Source: an uncultured Eubacteriales bacterium (GTDB lineage: Bacteria; Bacillota; Clostridia; Oscillospirales; Acutalibacteraceae). From it: a DNA stretch of 64,000 nt. Under the pieces are notes generated by a model. That model had not been told where the DNA came from and ran no database searches. It was given only the letters and a program-made list of their open reading frames with translations. The DNA lies in assembly GCA_934436505.1 (NCBI GenBank), contig CAKSAP010000002.1, forward strand, positions 372,001 to 436,000, in the 5' to 3' direction. Position numbers and translations under genes: made by a program. Shown one piece after another: positions 1 through 8,091 of this stretch (positions within the stretch are counted from its first letter, which is position 1; every line of letters starts with the position of its first letter).

Positions 1-2
1 GA

Positions 3-1700
3 CTTATCGGAATTCCTGATACTGTAAACGGCATAACAGTAAAGTCCCTCTCGGCAAAAACATTTGAGCAGTTATTCAATCGCTACAACGGCTCGGAATA
101 TATAGAAGAAACATGTGCAGTATGGATGCCGGCAACTGTCACAGAATTAAATGTTGGACTTTCAGAGGAAGATCTGATGGGACAAGTTAAAGATATATTG
201 GCTTCAGAAGGCGAATACGAAGAAATAGCAGACTGTATTAGTATAGAAACTAACGGAAAGAACGATTTTACAGCGCTATCGTACTTACCCGATTCCTATG
301 TTGTAGTGGACAAGGAAAATCAGAATTACACCTCACTTCGAGGCTCGTTATATAACAAAAAAATGACAACCCTTTATTATCTTTCCGTTAATGCGGGAGA
401 AGAAGAAAACATGACAGGAGAGGAAAGAATAGTATACGATATCCCGTCAAGCGTGGAAGAAATCAGTGCTTTTGCCACATATAAAGGGCTTACATTCGCC
501 AGAAGATGGTTTGTCAATTGTTATAGCAAAAACTTGGAAATCAACAATTATTTAATCTCGATAGATGTGAATGCAGATGCGTTACGCGAGTTGTATCAAC
601 AAAAAGGCGAGGATATGTCAGAGGAGCAAATCAAATTTATTATAGAATATATATCCAATATACTCAATAATAACGGCATAAGCCAGTTTTACAATATTTT
701 TTATAACGCTCGATGTGCAATGACAGTTCTTCCCGAAAGAGAATCTACGGCCACCAACGCAATAAGAAAAGCTTTTTTTGAAATGTACAAATTATATTAT
801 TCGGATGCAAGCGATTCCGAAATAAATGAAGAAATAGAAAGTATTCTTCCGTATTTCGTCATACAGGGAGGAGGCTTAAAAAATTATGCGGATAGGATTG
901 GAGTAGTCGCTGAGGATAGTCCTTACGAACCAACGTTTATTCGATCAAAAGGAAATGGAGGACATTACTACGGAGACACATTTTCGTATTCTGTTGAATT
1001 AATCAACCTACCAAAACGATACAAGCCTGTTGATGTTCAATATATCCATCCGAATCAAAAGGATTGGGTTGAAGGGTTTGAAGAAGAACCAATACCGGAA
1101 CTCGAAGCTGTTTTTCGTCTTGAATTAAAGAAAGGTAAGGTAAATATCATAAGTACAGATGCTGATACAGGTGCAAAGATAGATACAACTTACTTAATCA
1201 CTGATACCGATAATAACGTTATTGATACTGTAAGCTCGGCATCTGAAGCAGCATCTATAACACTTCCTTACGGAACATACAAGATTACCCAAACAACGAT
1301 TAAACCGGGTTATAGTATTGCAGAGCCGCAAACTTTTTCCATAACCGAAGACGGACAGATCGTGAATGTAAAGTTTGAAAACCGTGCGGGTTGTCAGTAT
1401 TCAGTACGAGTCCCCAAAGCGATAATGCTTGACGGATCTACAGGAATGGGCGAATACAAAGTAGGCGTAAGCGGCATGATCGGTCAAGATATGAAAGTCA
1501 GCATTCTTCCGGCTCCATCATTTACACTGTCTCAAAATGGAAAAAACGACATCATTGCAAATGCTTCTCAGAATAAGACAGAATGGATATCTACGGATAT
1601 ATCAGTCAATTCGTGGTCAACAGCAACAGGAATTATCAGAGCGCCTTTAACGGCAGGAACCTGGAAGGGTTCAATTGGGTTTACGATAATAGTGGAATAA
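3..1700 (+). CDS. Cna-B surface protein, 5' end cut by window
   Basis: The reading frame is open from the left edge (first full codon at base 3), and no ribosome binding site precedes the first Met at 126, so the true start lies outside the window. The first part is an unrecognised extracellular-looking region. About 340 residues after base 126 comes a Cna-B/SpaA-like beta-sandwich (KVNIISTDADTGAKI ... YGTYKITQT). The last ~100 residues form a second domain (YSVRVPKAIMLDG ... GTWKGSIGF) that reappears in the secreted protein at 2755. No sortase motif or C-terminal membrane segment is present. Probably a secreted or complexed surface component; exact role unknown. Confidence 0.75.
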   Translation, partial: LIGIPDTVNGITVKSLSAKTFEQLFNRYNGSEYIEETCAVWMPATVTELNVGLSEEDLMGQVKDILASEGEYEEIADCISIETNGKNDFTALSYLPDSYVVVDKENQNYTSLRGSLYNKKMTTLYYLSVNAGEEENMTGEERIVYDIPSSVEEISAFATYKGLTFARRWFVNCYSKNLEINNYLISIDVNADALRELYQQKGEDMSEEQIKFIIEYISNILNNNGISQFYNIFYNARCAMTVLPERESTATNAIRKAFFEMYKLYYSDASDSEINEEIESILPYFVIQGGGLKNYADRIGVVAEDSPYEPTFIRSKGNGGHYYGDTFSYSVELINLPKRYKPVDVQYIHPNQKDWVEGFEEEPIPELEAVFRLELKKGKVNIISTDADTGAKIDTTYLITDTDNNVIDTVSSASEAASITLPYGTYKITQTTIKPGYSIAEPQTFSITEDGQIVNVKFENRAGCQYSVRVPKAIMLDGSTGMGEYKVGVSGMIGQDMKVSILPAPSFTLSQNGKNDIIANASQNKTEWISTDISVNSWSTATGIIRAPLTAGTWKGSIGFTIIVE

Positions 1701-1720
1701 AAAGGAAAAACAAAATCTTT

Positions 1721-1736
1721 CATACTATTATTTGAA
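1721..1736 (+). promoter_or_regulatory. Element promoter motif CATACTATT (1)
   Basis: Exact nonamer followed by ATTTGAA. The Shine-Dalgarno GAAAGGAG of the gene at 1751 begins right after it, so the transcript leader would be very short. Confidence 0.65.
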
Positions 1737-1750
1737 AGGAGAAACGGGAC

Positions 1751-2683
1751 ATGGCAATTAAATTTATTTATACACCAATTAGAGATGATAATAAATCACA
1801 ACTTCAAATCAAAAATAAAGCGGAGAAAAAATATTACACAATTGATTATTTTGCAAACTCGGATTTCAAGAAAAAAGCAAAAAAAGAAAGAGAGTTATAC
1901 TTAAGCAACGGTGAGGCTGTCTCAACGGGAAATATTATCGGATATACAGACTTTAAACAAGCATGTGATAAAGACGGTGAGCTGCCTAAATTCATAGCAG
2001 CAAATAATGAATATATCATTTTGGAAAAGAAAAAATTTTTCCGTAAAGTAACAGGATATATTTGCGTAACAGAGGAAAGTGACGTTCTGGAATACAGCGC
2101 AGAACGAGGTGCAACAAAAGCCAATGCTGAAGCAATGCCAAAGTATATTGCGGTAACGAGATTCACGATATTGCCTCTGTTACCGTTCCTGCTCTTGCTC
2201 CTGCTTTTGTTGGGTATTATATGCGGTATGAAAAACTGCCAGCGTGAACCATCGGTAGTTGAGCCTATTGCACCGATGCAAACCGAACAGGCAGCAGAAA
2301 GCACGACCTCAGCGCCTCGTATAGACGATACTGCAGTTCCTTGGAATGGTGAACTTCCGCAGGACTCGCACGAACAAGACGAAGCATATATAGATGTACC
2401 GGGATATACCGATATAAGAGTAAACTCAAAGTACCCGACAATCACTTTGTTGAATCCTGCAGGGAACACAGTATATTTCAAATACATTATCAACTCATTT
2501 GACGGAACCGAACCATTGTATAAGACAGAGTTAATACCTGAAGGAATGTGTGTCGAATGGGACGCAAAATCGGTTTTAGCGCCCGGTCAGTACAATTTAT
2601 CTGTCAAAATACTTACCTATGATGTTGAGACAGGCTATCCCTGCACACCGATATTCACTAAAATCCCCGTTACAGTTGAATAG
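1751..2683 (+). CDS. Single-pass membrane protein with outside domain
   Basis: A 310-residue protein of unknown function. Residues 1-137 are charged and probably cytoplasmic. One very leucine-rich membrane segment lies at about 138-160, followed by a Cys/Arg stop (MKNCQRE), a Ser/Thr/Pro-rich linker and an extracellular beta-rich domain of about 100 residues. It starts with ATG after GAAAGGAG and forms a two-gene operon with the secreted protein at 2755. I recognise no family. The layout (inside domain, one membrane pass, stalk, outside domain) suggests a surface or signalling component linked to the neighbouring secreted proteins; that is inference. Confidence 0.75.
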   Translation: MAIKFIYTPIRDDNKSQLQIKNKAEKKYYTIDYFANSDFKKKAKKERELYLSNGEAVSTGNIIGYTDFKQACDKDGELPKFIAANNEYIILEKKKFFRKVTGYICVTEESDVLEYSAERGATKANAEAMPKYIAVTRFTILPLLPFLLLLLLLLGIICGMKNCQREPSVVEPIAPMQTEQAAESTTSAPRIDDTAVPWNGELPQDSHEQDEAYIDVPGYTDIRVNSKYPTITLLNPAGNTVYFKYIINSFDGTEPLYKTELIPEGMCVEWDAKSVLAPGQYNLSVKILTYDVETGYPCTPIFTKIPVTVE

Positions 2684-2754
2684 GTATTTTCCGGTCAAGG
2701 GGACAAAGCCGGTGAATATATAAATTTTAAATTAAAAAAAAGGAGGCGTTATCA

Positions 2755-3354
2755 ATGAGAAAAAGGATAAAAATCATTTCTTCTATTGTTGCGGTTGTTG
2801 TTGCAGTTAGCTGTTTTAGCATGACTGCTTTTGCAGCAGATTTAACTAACTCGGTAGGATCTGTCGGAGATGATTTCAATAGTTCTGTAATTGTAGGCAC
2901 GGATAATACTCAAGGAAAAACAGGTGCTTACGAAAACATTATAGATAATTCAAACGCCACAACAGATGTTCGCGCGACGTCTGCTGATGTTTACGCAACC
3001 CAGGTGTCCGCTTATTCCGTGCGTGTGCCAAAGGTTATCATTCTCAACGGTGCTGACGGTTCAGGAGAATATAAAATAGGCGTCAAAGGCAATATCTCCG
3101 GTTCTCAGACAATTACAGTAGCTCCTGTAGATGCAGATGCTGATACGGACGGTATTAACTTTATGCTTTCTGAGAATGGAACTGTTGCGGCAAAAGCAAA
3201 TATTCTTGCAACAGTAACGCAGGCAAAGACATCTTTTACACAAAACGAAATTAACGCCACAAACTGGACCACAATCAACGCAAATATCACTGCTCCCGAT
3301 ATTTCGGCGGGACAATGGCATGGTACAGTAGGTTTCAACATTTCTATTATGTGA
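2755..3354 (+). CDS. Secreted protein with shared C-terminal domain
   Basis: 199 residues with a clear signal peptide (basic MRKRIK start, hydrophobic core, cleavage near AFAAD). The mature C-terminal ~110 residues (YSVRVPKVIILNG ... GQWHGTVGF) match the terminal domain of the protein ending at 1700 position by position, so the two probably form related subunits or share a partner. No sortase motif or membrane tail. RBS AAAGGAGG stands about 8 bases before ATG. A terminator follows at 3391. Likely a secreted adhesin-like or fibre-type subunit; function not known. Confidence 0.8.
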   Translation: MRKRIKIISSIVAVVVAVSCFSMTAFAADLTNSVGSVGDDFNSSVIVGTDNTQGKTGAYENIIDNSNATTDVRATSADVYATQVSAYSVRVPKVIILNGADGSGEYKIGVKGNISGSQTITVAPVDADADTDGINFMLSENGTVAAKANILATVTQAKTSFTQNEINATNWTTINANITAPDISAGQWHGTVGFNISIM

Positions 3355-3390
3355 CAGTATTAAAAAGCCGCTGCCCCTTGCGGCATAAAA

Positions 3391-3419
3391 AAGCAATGCA
3401 TTTCTGCATTGCTTTTTTC
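3391..3419 (+). terminator. Rho-independent terminator
   Basis: GCAATGCA/TGCATTGC stem, four-base loop, then a run of T. Ends the 1751-3354 operon. Confidence 0.85.
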
Positions 3420-3439
3420 TATGCAATAAAATGCTTTTA

Positions 3440-3455
3440 CATACTATTATTAGAA
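3440..3455 (+). promoter_or_regulatory. Element promoter motif CATACTATT (2)
   Basis: Exact nonamer followed by ATTAGAA, directly after the terminator. A GACGAATGGAG block follows at 3467 and could serve a minimal TTG-AAA-stop leader before the gene at 3534. Confidence 0.7.
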
Positions 3456-3533
3456 CTTTCATTATGACGAATGGAGCAAACATTTCATTGAAATAATGCA
3501 AAGGAATCAAATACATCAAAAAGGAGAAACAAA

Positions 3534-3986
3534 ATGACACTCACGGCAGAATTGATAGGCAAAAAATACTTTAAAGGAAAGGTAGAAGTCACTGATCCTT
3601 GCTACGACAAGGACGTATGGTGCAGAATGACAACAGATGATGTAAAAGCCGGAAATTACAACTGCATTATCTGGAGAGGAAATTCAAGGGTAGGTATTAT
3701 CGGCATTTATCTTGACGGAAAAATCCCATCTCAAAAGACGATGGAAAAAATCGGAACGATCGGCGTTGATGCGGGACTTGCAGGCTTCTTTATGAATAAA
3801 CCCGATTATAGCGATAAAGAATGGTGCGAATTCTGCGATTCTATCAAAAAAGGAGACGCGTGGATCAAAGGTGAAGGATTTTTCAGTTGTTCCGGTGACG
3901 GAGACGGATGTTATGATGTCTATGCCTACAAGGAAGACAGCAACATTACGGCGCTTGAAATCAGATTTTATAAAGATCTTTTTTGA
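3534..3986 (+). CDS. Small protein, resembles DUF4241
   Basis: 150 residues, no signal peptide, beta-rich. The spaced signature VTDPCY ... VDAGLAGFF ... GDGDGCYDVYAY resembles proteins of the DUF4241 type (family resemblance from memory, no known function). The start is ATG after AAAGGAG. It is the first gene of a run of small genes (3534-6177) behind promoter motif 2, each with its own RBS. No catalytic motif is visible. Confidence 0.6.
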   Translation: MTLTAELIGKKYFKGKVEVTDPCYDKDVWCRMTTDDVKAGNYNCIIWRGNSRVGIIGIYLDGKIPSQKTMEKIGTIGVDAGLAGFFMNKPDYSDKEWCEFCDSIKKGDAWIKGEGFFSCSGDGDGCYDVYAYKEDSNITALEIRFYKDLF

Positions 3987-4029
3987 AGTAAGTTGAAAAC
4001 TGGTTACTAACAAATACAGGAGGTACACT

Positions 4030-4362
4030 ATGAAATACTATACGCAGGTAAGCAGATTTTTGCAAAAGTACGGCTTTGACGCATTCAAAATCATTGCCGC
4101 CTATGAGGAAGCGGCAGGCATTCCGCACACCGAGCGATATGCAAATTGGTATGGCGATTACGGTATATTCGAGCCGTCATTAAACGAGGATATGACCTAT
4201 GATAAGCTCCTATCCCGTTACAAGGAAGGGCTTAAATACCTCGGTATTATTCACGAACAGGCTTATACGGTTTGTAGACAATTTCTCTCGGAACAGCTTG
4301 CAGAGCATATCCGTGGGCAACTTGGCAGGCATAATGCTGATATAGATAAAATCATATTTTAA
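4030..4362 (+). CDS. Hypothetical protein, 110 aa
   Basis: Soluble, mainly helical protein with many Tyr residues; not recognised. ATG lies 8 bases after GGAGG. Its N-terminus (MKYYTQ) resembles that of the next gene (MKYYNI), but the rest does not. It sits in the small-gene operon behind motif 2. Confidence 0.6.
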   Translation: MKYYTQVSRFLQKYGFDAFKIIAAYEEAAGIPHTERYANWYGDYGIFEPSLNEDMTYDKLLSRYKEGLKYLGIIHEQAYTVCRQFLSEQLAEHIRGQLGRHNADIDKIIF

Positions 4363-4390
4363 TCAAAGTTTATCAACAAGGGGAAAGCGT

Positions 4391-5020
4391 ATGAAATATT
4401 ATAATATCCATTATTATGTTGAAACCGGATATACATGGGACGGGTTAAGCAAAGAGAAAACAGATGCATTTTATAACGAAATCAAAGAGCTTTTCACTGC
4501 ATCAGGTTGGGAATATATCCAACCGACAACCGAGTATTCGGGCATAACAGTAAAAAAAGGAAAATCTTCATTGTATTGCCATCCCACAAGCTTAAGCGGA
4601 CCAATCGCCGAGGACATTATCTCTTCAGATGAGGTTGAAAAAATATTGGAAAGAGGAAAAACATTTACTTTCCGATATATGAAAAATTATGGGGAGCTTA
4701 AGGATTGGACGGATGACGAATATAAGAATTATCTCAAGAGTGTTGAAAACGAGATAGAGCAGGATCTTTTAAGCGGATGTAAAACAGCTCGTAAAAACCT
4801 TTGCGTGGACGGATACCAGGTGTGTTGGAATGTAGCAAAGAAGTATCGCGTCAATCGCATCACATCATATATGACAATTTGCAGCAGCGATATAGAACAA
4901 AGATATGTAAGAGAGGTTTTTGAAGAATTGATTGAGAAAGGAAAAATAACCGTAATAAGGAAATCTGACGGAGGAGAACGACATCGAGCTCTTCCTGATG
5001 CGAAAAACGAGAAGAAATAG
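4391..5020 (+). CDS. Hypothetical protein, 209 aa
   Basis: Mixed alpha/beta protein without signal peptide or membrane segment. The N-terminal half (to about residue 95) looks like a compact beta-rich domain. The C-terminal ~80 residues look winged-helix-like (VREVFEELIEKGKITVIRKSDGG), so a DNA-binding or regulatory role is possible but unproven. RBS is AAGGGG; the gene lies in the same operon as its neighbours. Confidence 0.6.
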   Translation: MKYYNIHYYVETGYTWDGLSKEKTDAFYNEIKELFTASGWEYIQPTTEYSGITVKKGKSSLYCHPTSLSGPIAEDIISSDEVEKILERGKTFTFRYMKNYGELKDWTDDEYKNYLKSVENEIEQDLLSGCKTARKNLCVDGYQVCWNVAKKYRVNRITSYMTICSSDIEQRYVREVFEELIEKGKITVIRKSDGGERHRALPDAKNEKK

Positions 5021-5038
5021 AAATTGAGGAGATAACAG

Positions 5039-5299
5039 ATGAAGATTAAGAAAAACTACTATTTCACATTCGGAAGCTCAAAACAATTCCCTTTTCAAAA
5101 CGGATATGTTGTAGTCAAAGCAAACGATGTAACACAAGCTATCGCGTTATTTAGAGTTTATTACCCAGACAAGAACAAAGAAATTATAAATTGCTCTAAT
5201 TTTTACTCCGAAGATAAATGGAACGCAGATGTTAAAAAATACTATGAAAACCGTCAACCGAAAGCGATTATTTCTTCGGAACTAAACATTTTGGAGTGA
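5039..5299 (+). CDS. Hypothetical protein, 86 aa
   Basis: Small basic protein, no recognised domain. The pattern of a beta strand, a helix (VVVKANDVTQAIALFRVYY), then strands is like small ferredoxin-fold element proteins. ATG follows TGAGGAG. Its stop overlaps the region holding the RBS of the next gene. Confidence 0.55.
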   Translation: MKIKKNYYFTFGSSKQFPFQNGYVVVKANDVTQAIALFRVYYPDKNKEIINCSNFYSEDKWNADVKKYYENRQPKAIISSELNILE

Positions 5300-5304
5300 T
5301 GATT

Positions 5305-5514
5305 ATGTATGAAGAAATAGAATTTTGCGGCATGTGTGGCGCAACCTTCGAGACGGGGCGATATGCAGAATGCCCTATTTGTGGGTGCCCGGAATTATAT
5401 CCGGATCACAACGAAGGAATCAGAGCATATAACAGTCGTAAAATAAAGCGTCAATCAAACATTATTAAAGCAAAGGATGAAAATTATGAATACGATTTTG
5501 ATTTTGTTAGGTGA
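5305..5514 (+). CDS. Small zinc-ribbon protein
   Basis: About 69 residues. Two CxxC pairs (CGMCG and CPICGC) near the N-terminus form a likely zinc ribbon; the C-terminus is basic. GTG at 5296 and ATG at 5299 are also possible starts, but the RBS TTGGAG fits ATG 5305 best (8 bases). Its 3' end overlaps the start of the kinase-like gene by about 30 bases in another frame, which suggests translational coupling. Function unknown; nucleic-acid or protein contact is likely. Confidence 0.6.
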   Translation: MYEEIEFCGMCGATFETGRYAECPICGCPELYPDHNEGIRAYNSRKIKRQSNIIKAKDENYEYDFDFVR

Positions 5515-6073
5515 GTCCGGATGCGGTAAAAGCACAACAAGAGAAGTCCTTTTTAGGAACGATACAGGATATCGTTTTCGCAAAGTCATATCCTATACAA
5601 CCCGCCCGAAAAGAGAAGGCGAAAAAAACGGTGAAGATTATTATTTTGTATCTGAAGAGCAATTCGCAAAAATGAAAGAGGAAAACCTCTTTGCAGAAAC
5701 AGGCAGTTATCGAAACTGGCACTATGGAAGCTTGAAAAAAGATTACGAAAGCGGTAATGCTATTGCTATTTTAACGCCGCATGGGGTAAGGGAGCTTAAA
5801 AAGGCATTACGAAATTCCAATTGCCGCATATTTACAGCATATTTAAAAGTGCCGAGACGAGACAGGCTGATTACCCTGCTGGAAAGAGGCGACGATATTG
5901 AAGAAGCATATCGTCGTAACATATCGGATATCGGACAGTTCGATGGGATTGAGAGCGAAGCGGATTTTACAATATATAACGAAGCTTATCATCACAGCTA
6001 TCTCACAATCTGTCGAGCGATATTGGAAGAACTTGACAAAGCAGAGAAAAGAAAAGAGGGAACTTCGGAATGA
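5486..6073 (+). CDS. Guanylate kinase-like protein
   Basis: 195 residues. P-loop GESGCGKST at residues 9-17, then the guanylate-kinase signature TTRPKREGEKNGEDYYF. Guanylate kinases convert GMP and ATP to GDP and ADP; length fits (usually 190-210). The region after the GMP-binding part (LKVPRRDRLITLLERGDD) matches the lid of the family. ATG 5486 is chosen over 5477 because AAAGG at 5472 lies 9 bases before it. An element-borne copy could support nucleotide supply for replication (inference). It overlaps the 35-residue protein at 6070 by ATGA. Confidence 0.8.
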   Translation: MNTILILLGESGCGKSTTREVLFRNDTGYRFRKVISYTTRPKREGEKNGEDYYFVSEEQFAKMKEENLFAETGSYRNWHYGSLKKDYESGNAIAILTPHGVRELKKALRNSNCRIFTAYLKVPRRDRLITLLERGDDIEEAYRRNISDIGQFDGIESEADFTIYNEAYHHSYLTICRAILEELDKAEKRKEGTSE

Positions 6074-6177
6074 TTGCAGTATTTGCCATCAGTGTGTTTG
6101 TTGGCTTGATAATTTATCCGATCATGCGAATAGGCAAACAGGAAGATATCAACATGGGAATATCTGACGACAAATGA
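6070..6177 (+). CDS. 35-aa membrane peptide
   Basis: ATG overlaps the stop of the kinase-like gene (ATGA). The product begins with a hydrophobic segment (IAVFAISVFVGLIIYPI), then a charged tail (RIGKQEDINMG). It looks like a small one-pass membrane protein, translationally coupled to the upstream gene. No family is recognised; it is too short for most gene callers. Confidence 0.5.
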   Translation: MIAVFAISVFVGLIIYPIMRIGKQEDINMGISDDK

Positions 6178-6193
6178 TGAAATGTTAAAAGAT

Positions 6194-6228
6194 AAACGGT
6201 ATGGCTTGGCTGTGCCGTTTTCTTTTTG
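6194..6228 (+). terminator. Rho-independent terminator
   Basis: AAACGGTA/TGCCGTTT stem followed by a T-rich run; ends the 3534-6177 operon. Confidence 0.6.
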
Positions 6229-6246
6229 TATATGCATACACAAAAA

Positions 6247-6262
6247 CATACTATTTGTAGAA
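6247..6262 (+). promoter_or_regulatory. Element promoter motif CATACTATT (3)
   Basis: Exact nonamer extended to TGTAGAA, after a terminator. A CTGACGATTCGGAG block follows; the gene starts at 6378. Confidence 0.65.
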
Positions 6263-6377
6263 TTCTTATACTGACGATTCGGAGATCAGCAAAACAATTC
6301 TGAGTATTCATTTTAAGAGATATTACAAAGCAATCATAAAAGAAACAATTGATTTTTTTAAAGAAAGGAAATACAAT

Positions 6378-6653
6378 ATGTATGCAGTTGAATTGTGCGT
6401 TACTCCGCGAAACAAAAATGGAAAATGGAGCAAACGCCATAAAAATTATAAAGTAGCCGGTTTCCCGAACAAACAGGCTGCTTTAGACAAAACAATGGGA
6501 TACGTTAAACACACCTGTAAGCTAATGCGACAGAACACCAATGTCTTTTTCGCCGAAATACTCTTTTTAAAGGACGACAGTTATGTGGATTGTGATTCTG
6601 CGATTGTTCGTCTTGATACAGAGAAAGACAATATAGAAATTATAACAATATAG
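6378..6653 (+). CDS. Hypothetical protein, 91 aa
   Basis: Soluble 91-residue protein with a strand-helix-strand-strand pattern; not recognised. ATG follows GAAAGG. It forms an operon with the two-pass membrane protein at 6667, behind motif 3 and a leader of about 115 bases. Confidence 0.6.
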   Translation: MYAVELCVTPRNKNGKWSKRHKNYKVAGFPNKQAALDKTMGYVKHTCKLMRQNTNVFFAEILFLKDDSYVDCDSAIVRLDTEKDNIEIITI

Positions 6654-6666
6654 AGGATGTGACGAA

Positions 6667-6924
6667 ATGCGCCCGATAAAAACAATTATGATTGTGTCAT
6701 CCTGTTTTTCTCTTGTATTTTCAATAATCGGAATATCGCTTTTGACGCTTAAAGCCAAAAATGTCGTGCCGGTTTATAAGAAAATTCGCGCAAAAGAAAA
6801 AACAAATGAGAATATAAATGCACTGCAGGCTTGTAAAAACGACCTAAGCAATATTTTGTTATCAATCGCAGCATTGCTCGTATTGCTTATGATGGTAATT
6901 ATCAATTTGACCACTCGTATCTGA
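6667..6924 (+). CDS. Two-pass small membrane protein
   Basis: 85 residues with two hydrophobic segments (about 5-28 and 63-80) and a charged loop between them (KIRAKEKTNENINAL). It lies 13 bases after the previous stop, with GAGGATGTGA as the likely RBS. No family is recognised. A bidirectional terminator follows. Confidence 0.65.
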   Translation: MRPIKTIMIVSSCFSLVFSIIGISLLTLKAKNVVPVYKKIRAKEKTNENINALQACKNDLSNILLSIAALLVLLMMVIINLTTRI

Positions 6925-6950
6925 ACATAGAAAAGTTTTGCAAAAGAAAG

Positions 6951-6982
6951 AAGCGCCCGGAATATAACCGGACGCTTTTTTG
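6951..6982. terminator. Bidirectional terminator
   Basis: GCGCCCGG/CCGGACGC stem with T-run on the plus side and A-run on the other. It separates the convergent genes ending at 6924 and 6995. Confidence 0.75.
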
Positions 6983-6994
6983 TTGCTTTGTTAT

Positions 6995-7162
6995 TTATCG
7001 ATTTTCCCAAGCATCTAATGTTTTTTGATCTTCAGCAGTTATCTCTTCCGAGAGAGCCTTCTTTGCATTTTCTCTCATTACGCTTGCAAGATCTGCTCTA
7101 TCTTGTTCATTTGTAACTCTGGGCATTGTATCGATTTTATCAAAAAATTTATTATTCATCAT
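6995..7162 (-). CDS. 55-aa acidic protein
   Basis: Minus-strand frame beginning ATGATG after an excellent RBS (AGGAGGAAACAACA). The product (MMNNKFFDKIDTMP ... DAWENR) is charged and helical, with no recognised family. It has an ordinary host-type promoter (7214-7241) rather than the CATACTATT motif, so it may be expressed independently of the element's regulon. A protein of this type could be a regulator or antitoxin, but nothing in the sequence proves it. Confidence 0.6.
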   Translation of the reverse strand: MMNNKFFDKIDTMPRVTNEQDRADLASVMRENAKKALSEEITAEDQKTLDAWENR

Positions 7163-7213
7163 ATTGTTGTTTCCTCCTAATTGGTTTTACAAATATTTTT
7201 TATTTGTGAGCTT

Positions 7214-7241
7214 ATTATAGCACTGATTTTTATCTTGTCAA
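7214..7241 (-). promoter_or_regulatory. Host-type promoter TTGACA-16-TATAAT
   Basis: Reading leftward: TTGACA, 16 bases, TATAAT, about 50 bases before the 55-aa gene. Perfect -35 and -10 hexamers. Confidence 0.8.
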
Positions 7242-7327
7242 ACGCTAACGGCTCGTGTACAACTAAAACGCACTTTTTTTAAAATTTATGCTTTTTAAAG
7301 TGCTTTTTGTGATCAAACCGACCTCAC

Positions 7328-7343
7328 CATACTATTTATGAGT
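7328..7343 (+). promoter_or_regulatory. Element promoter motif CATACTATT (4)
   Basis: Exact nonamer. ATGATGATTGGAG follows at 7352 and serves as RBS for the 28-aa leader frame at 7372. Confidence 0.65.
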
Positions 7344-7371
7344 TACAAATTATGATGATTGGAGTTGCTTA

Positions 7372-7458
7372 TTGAGACAGCTATATGCTGTTTCGAATCC
7401 TTGGATCGTCATAGCTTGGGCTCTATTTTTTTATTATTTAGGAGGTCATTTACTATGA
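7372..7458 (+). CDS. 28-aa hydrophobic leader peptide
   Basis: TTG start 7 bases after GATTGGAG. The product MRQLYAVSNP... is hydrophobic and Trp/Tyr-rich, and its TGA overlaps the ATG of the next gene (ATGA), with that gene's AGGAGG inside the leader frame. This is the classic layout for translational coupling. It could be a true small membrane protein or only a coupling leader. Confidence 0.4.
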   Translation: MRQLYAVSNPWIVIAWALFFYYLGGHLL

Positions 7459-7961
7459 CAACAACAAACGCTAACACAATTATCAAATCTGTAAGCACAC
7501 ACGAGCCCACACAATTCGATTTTCAGAAGTTCATAGAGCTTATCAGTTCTCATGAAGGCTGTGAAAGACGAGCTTTCTCTTTTATGGCGGACCTGAACAC
7601 ATTCTTCTATTTTGAAGAACTGATGCTCGCTCAAAGAGATTTAGCTGAAAGCAACATCACGAATTTTGTTGATACTCATCGTGACGAAGTTCTCAGCTAT
7701 AAACCGGAAAGCTTGAAAAAAATTTCCGATGTGTATCTTTTGAAGGCGATTAGAGGTATCACCTCCCTCAATTCTTATTGCAAAGAAAAAACGGGAACAA
7801 CTTTTATGCGCAAGCTTAAAAAAGACGAAGACGGTTGGATTTATAGAGATTGCAGAAACTTCTTTGAGTTATTCGAAGATGAATTCAATAATCATTATAA
7901 TCCGCGTCATATTTCCGAAAATGATTTCCGCAATATTCGATGGGATAAGAAAATCAAATAA
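7455..7961 (+). CDS. Hypothetical protein, 168 aa
   Basis: Soluble helical protein, not recognised. ATG 7455 follows AGGAGG and is preferred over the longer frame beginning at 7359, whose upstream part contains the promoter leader. Translation is probably coupled to the leader peptide at 7372. A terminator follows at 7981. Confidence 0.65.
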   Translation: MTTTNANTIIKSVSTHEPTQFDFQKFIELISSHEGCERRAFSFMADLNTFFYFEELMLAQRDLAESNITNFVDTHRDEVLSYKPESLKKISDVYLLKAIRGITSLNSYCKEKTGTTFMRKLKKDEDGWIYRDCRNFFELFEDEFNNHYNPRHISENDFRNIRWDKKIK

Positions 7962-7980
7962 CCAAGGATTCAGCAAGGAA

Positions 7981-8004
7981 GACGCCTATATGGCGTCTTT
8001 TTTG
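7981..8004 (+). terminator. Rho-independent terminator
   Basis: GACGCC/GGCGTC stem followed by six T. Confidence 0.75.
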
Positions 8005-8045
8005 TTGTATGCAAAAGCATAATAACCACTTTAATTAAATTCAAG

Positions 8046-8061
8046 CATACTATTTGTAGAC
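8046..8061 (+). promoter_or_regulatory. Element promoter motif CATACTATT (5)
   Basis: Exact nonamer extended to TGTAGA; the RBS of the gene at 8092 follows about 25 bases later. Confidence 0.65.
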
Positions 8062-8091
8062 CATAAGTTTATTTGCAAAGGAGATACTATC

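Noticed and set aside
1846..2493. Long minus-strand frame opposite the membrane protein
   Set aside because: The plus-strand gene has an RBS, promoter and clear topology; the minus frame has none of these.
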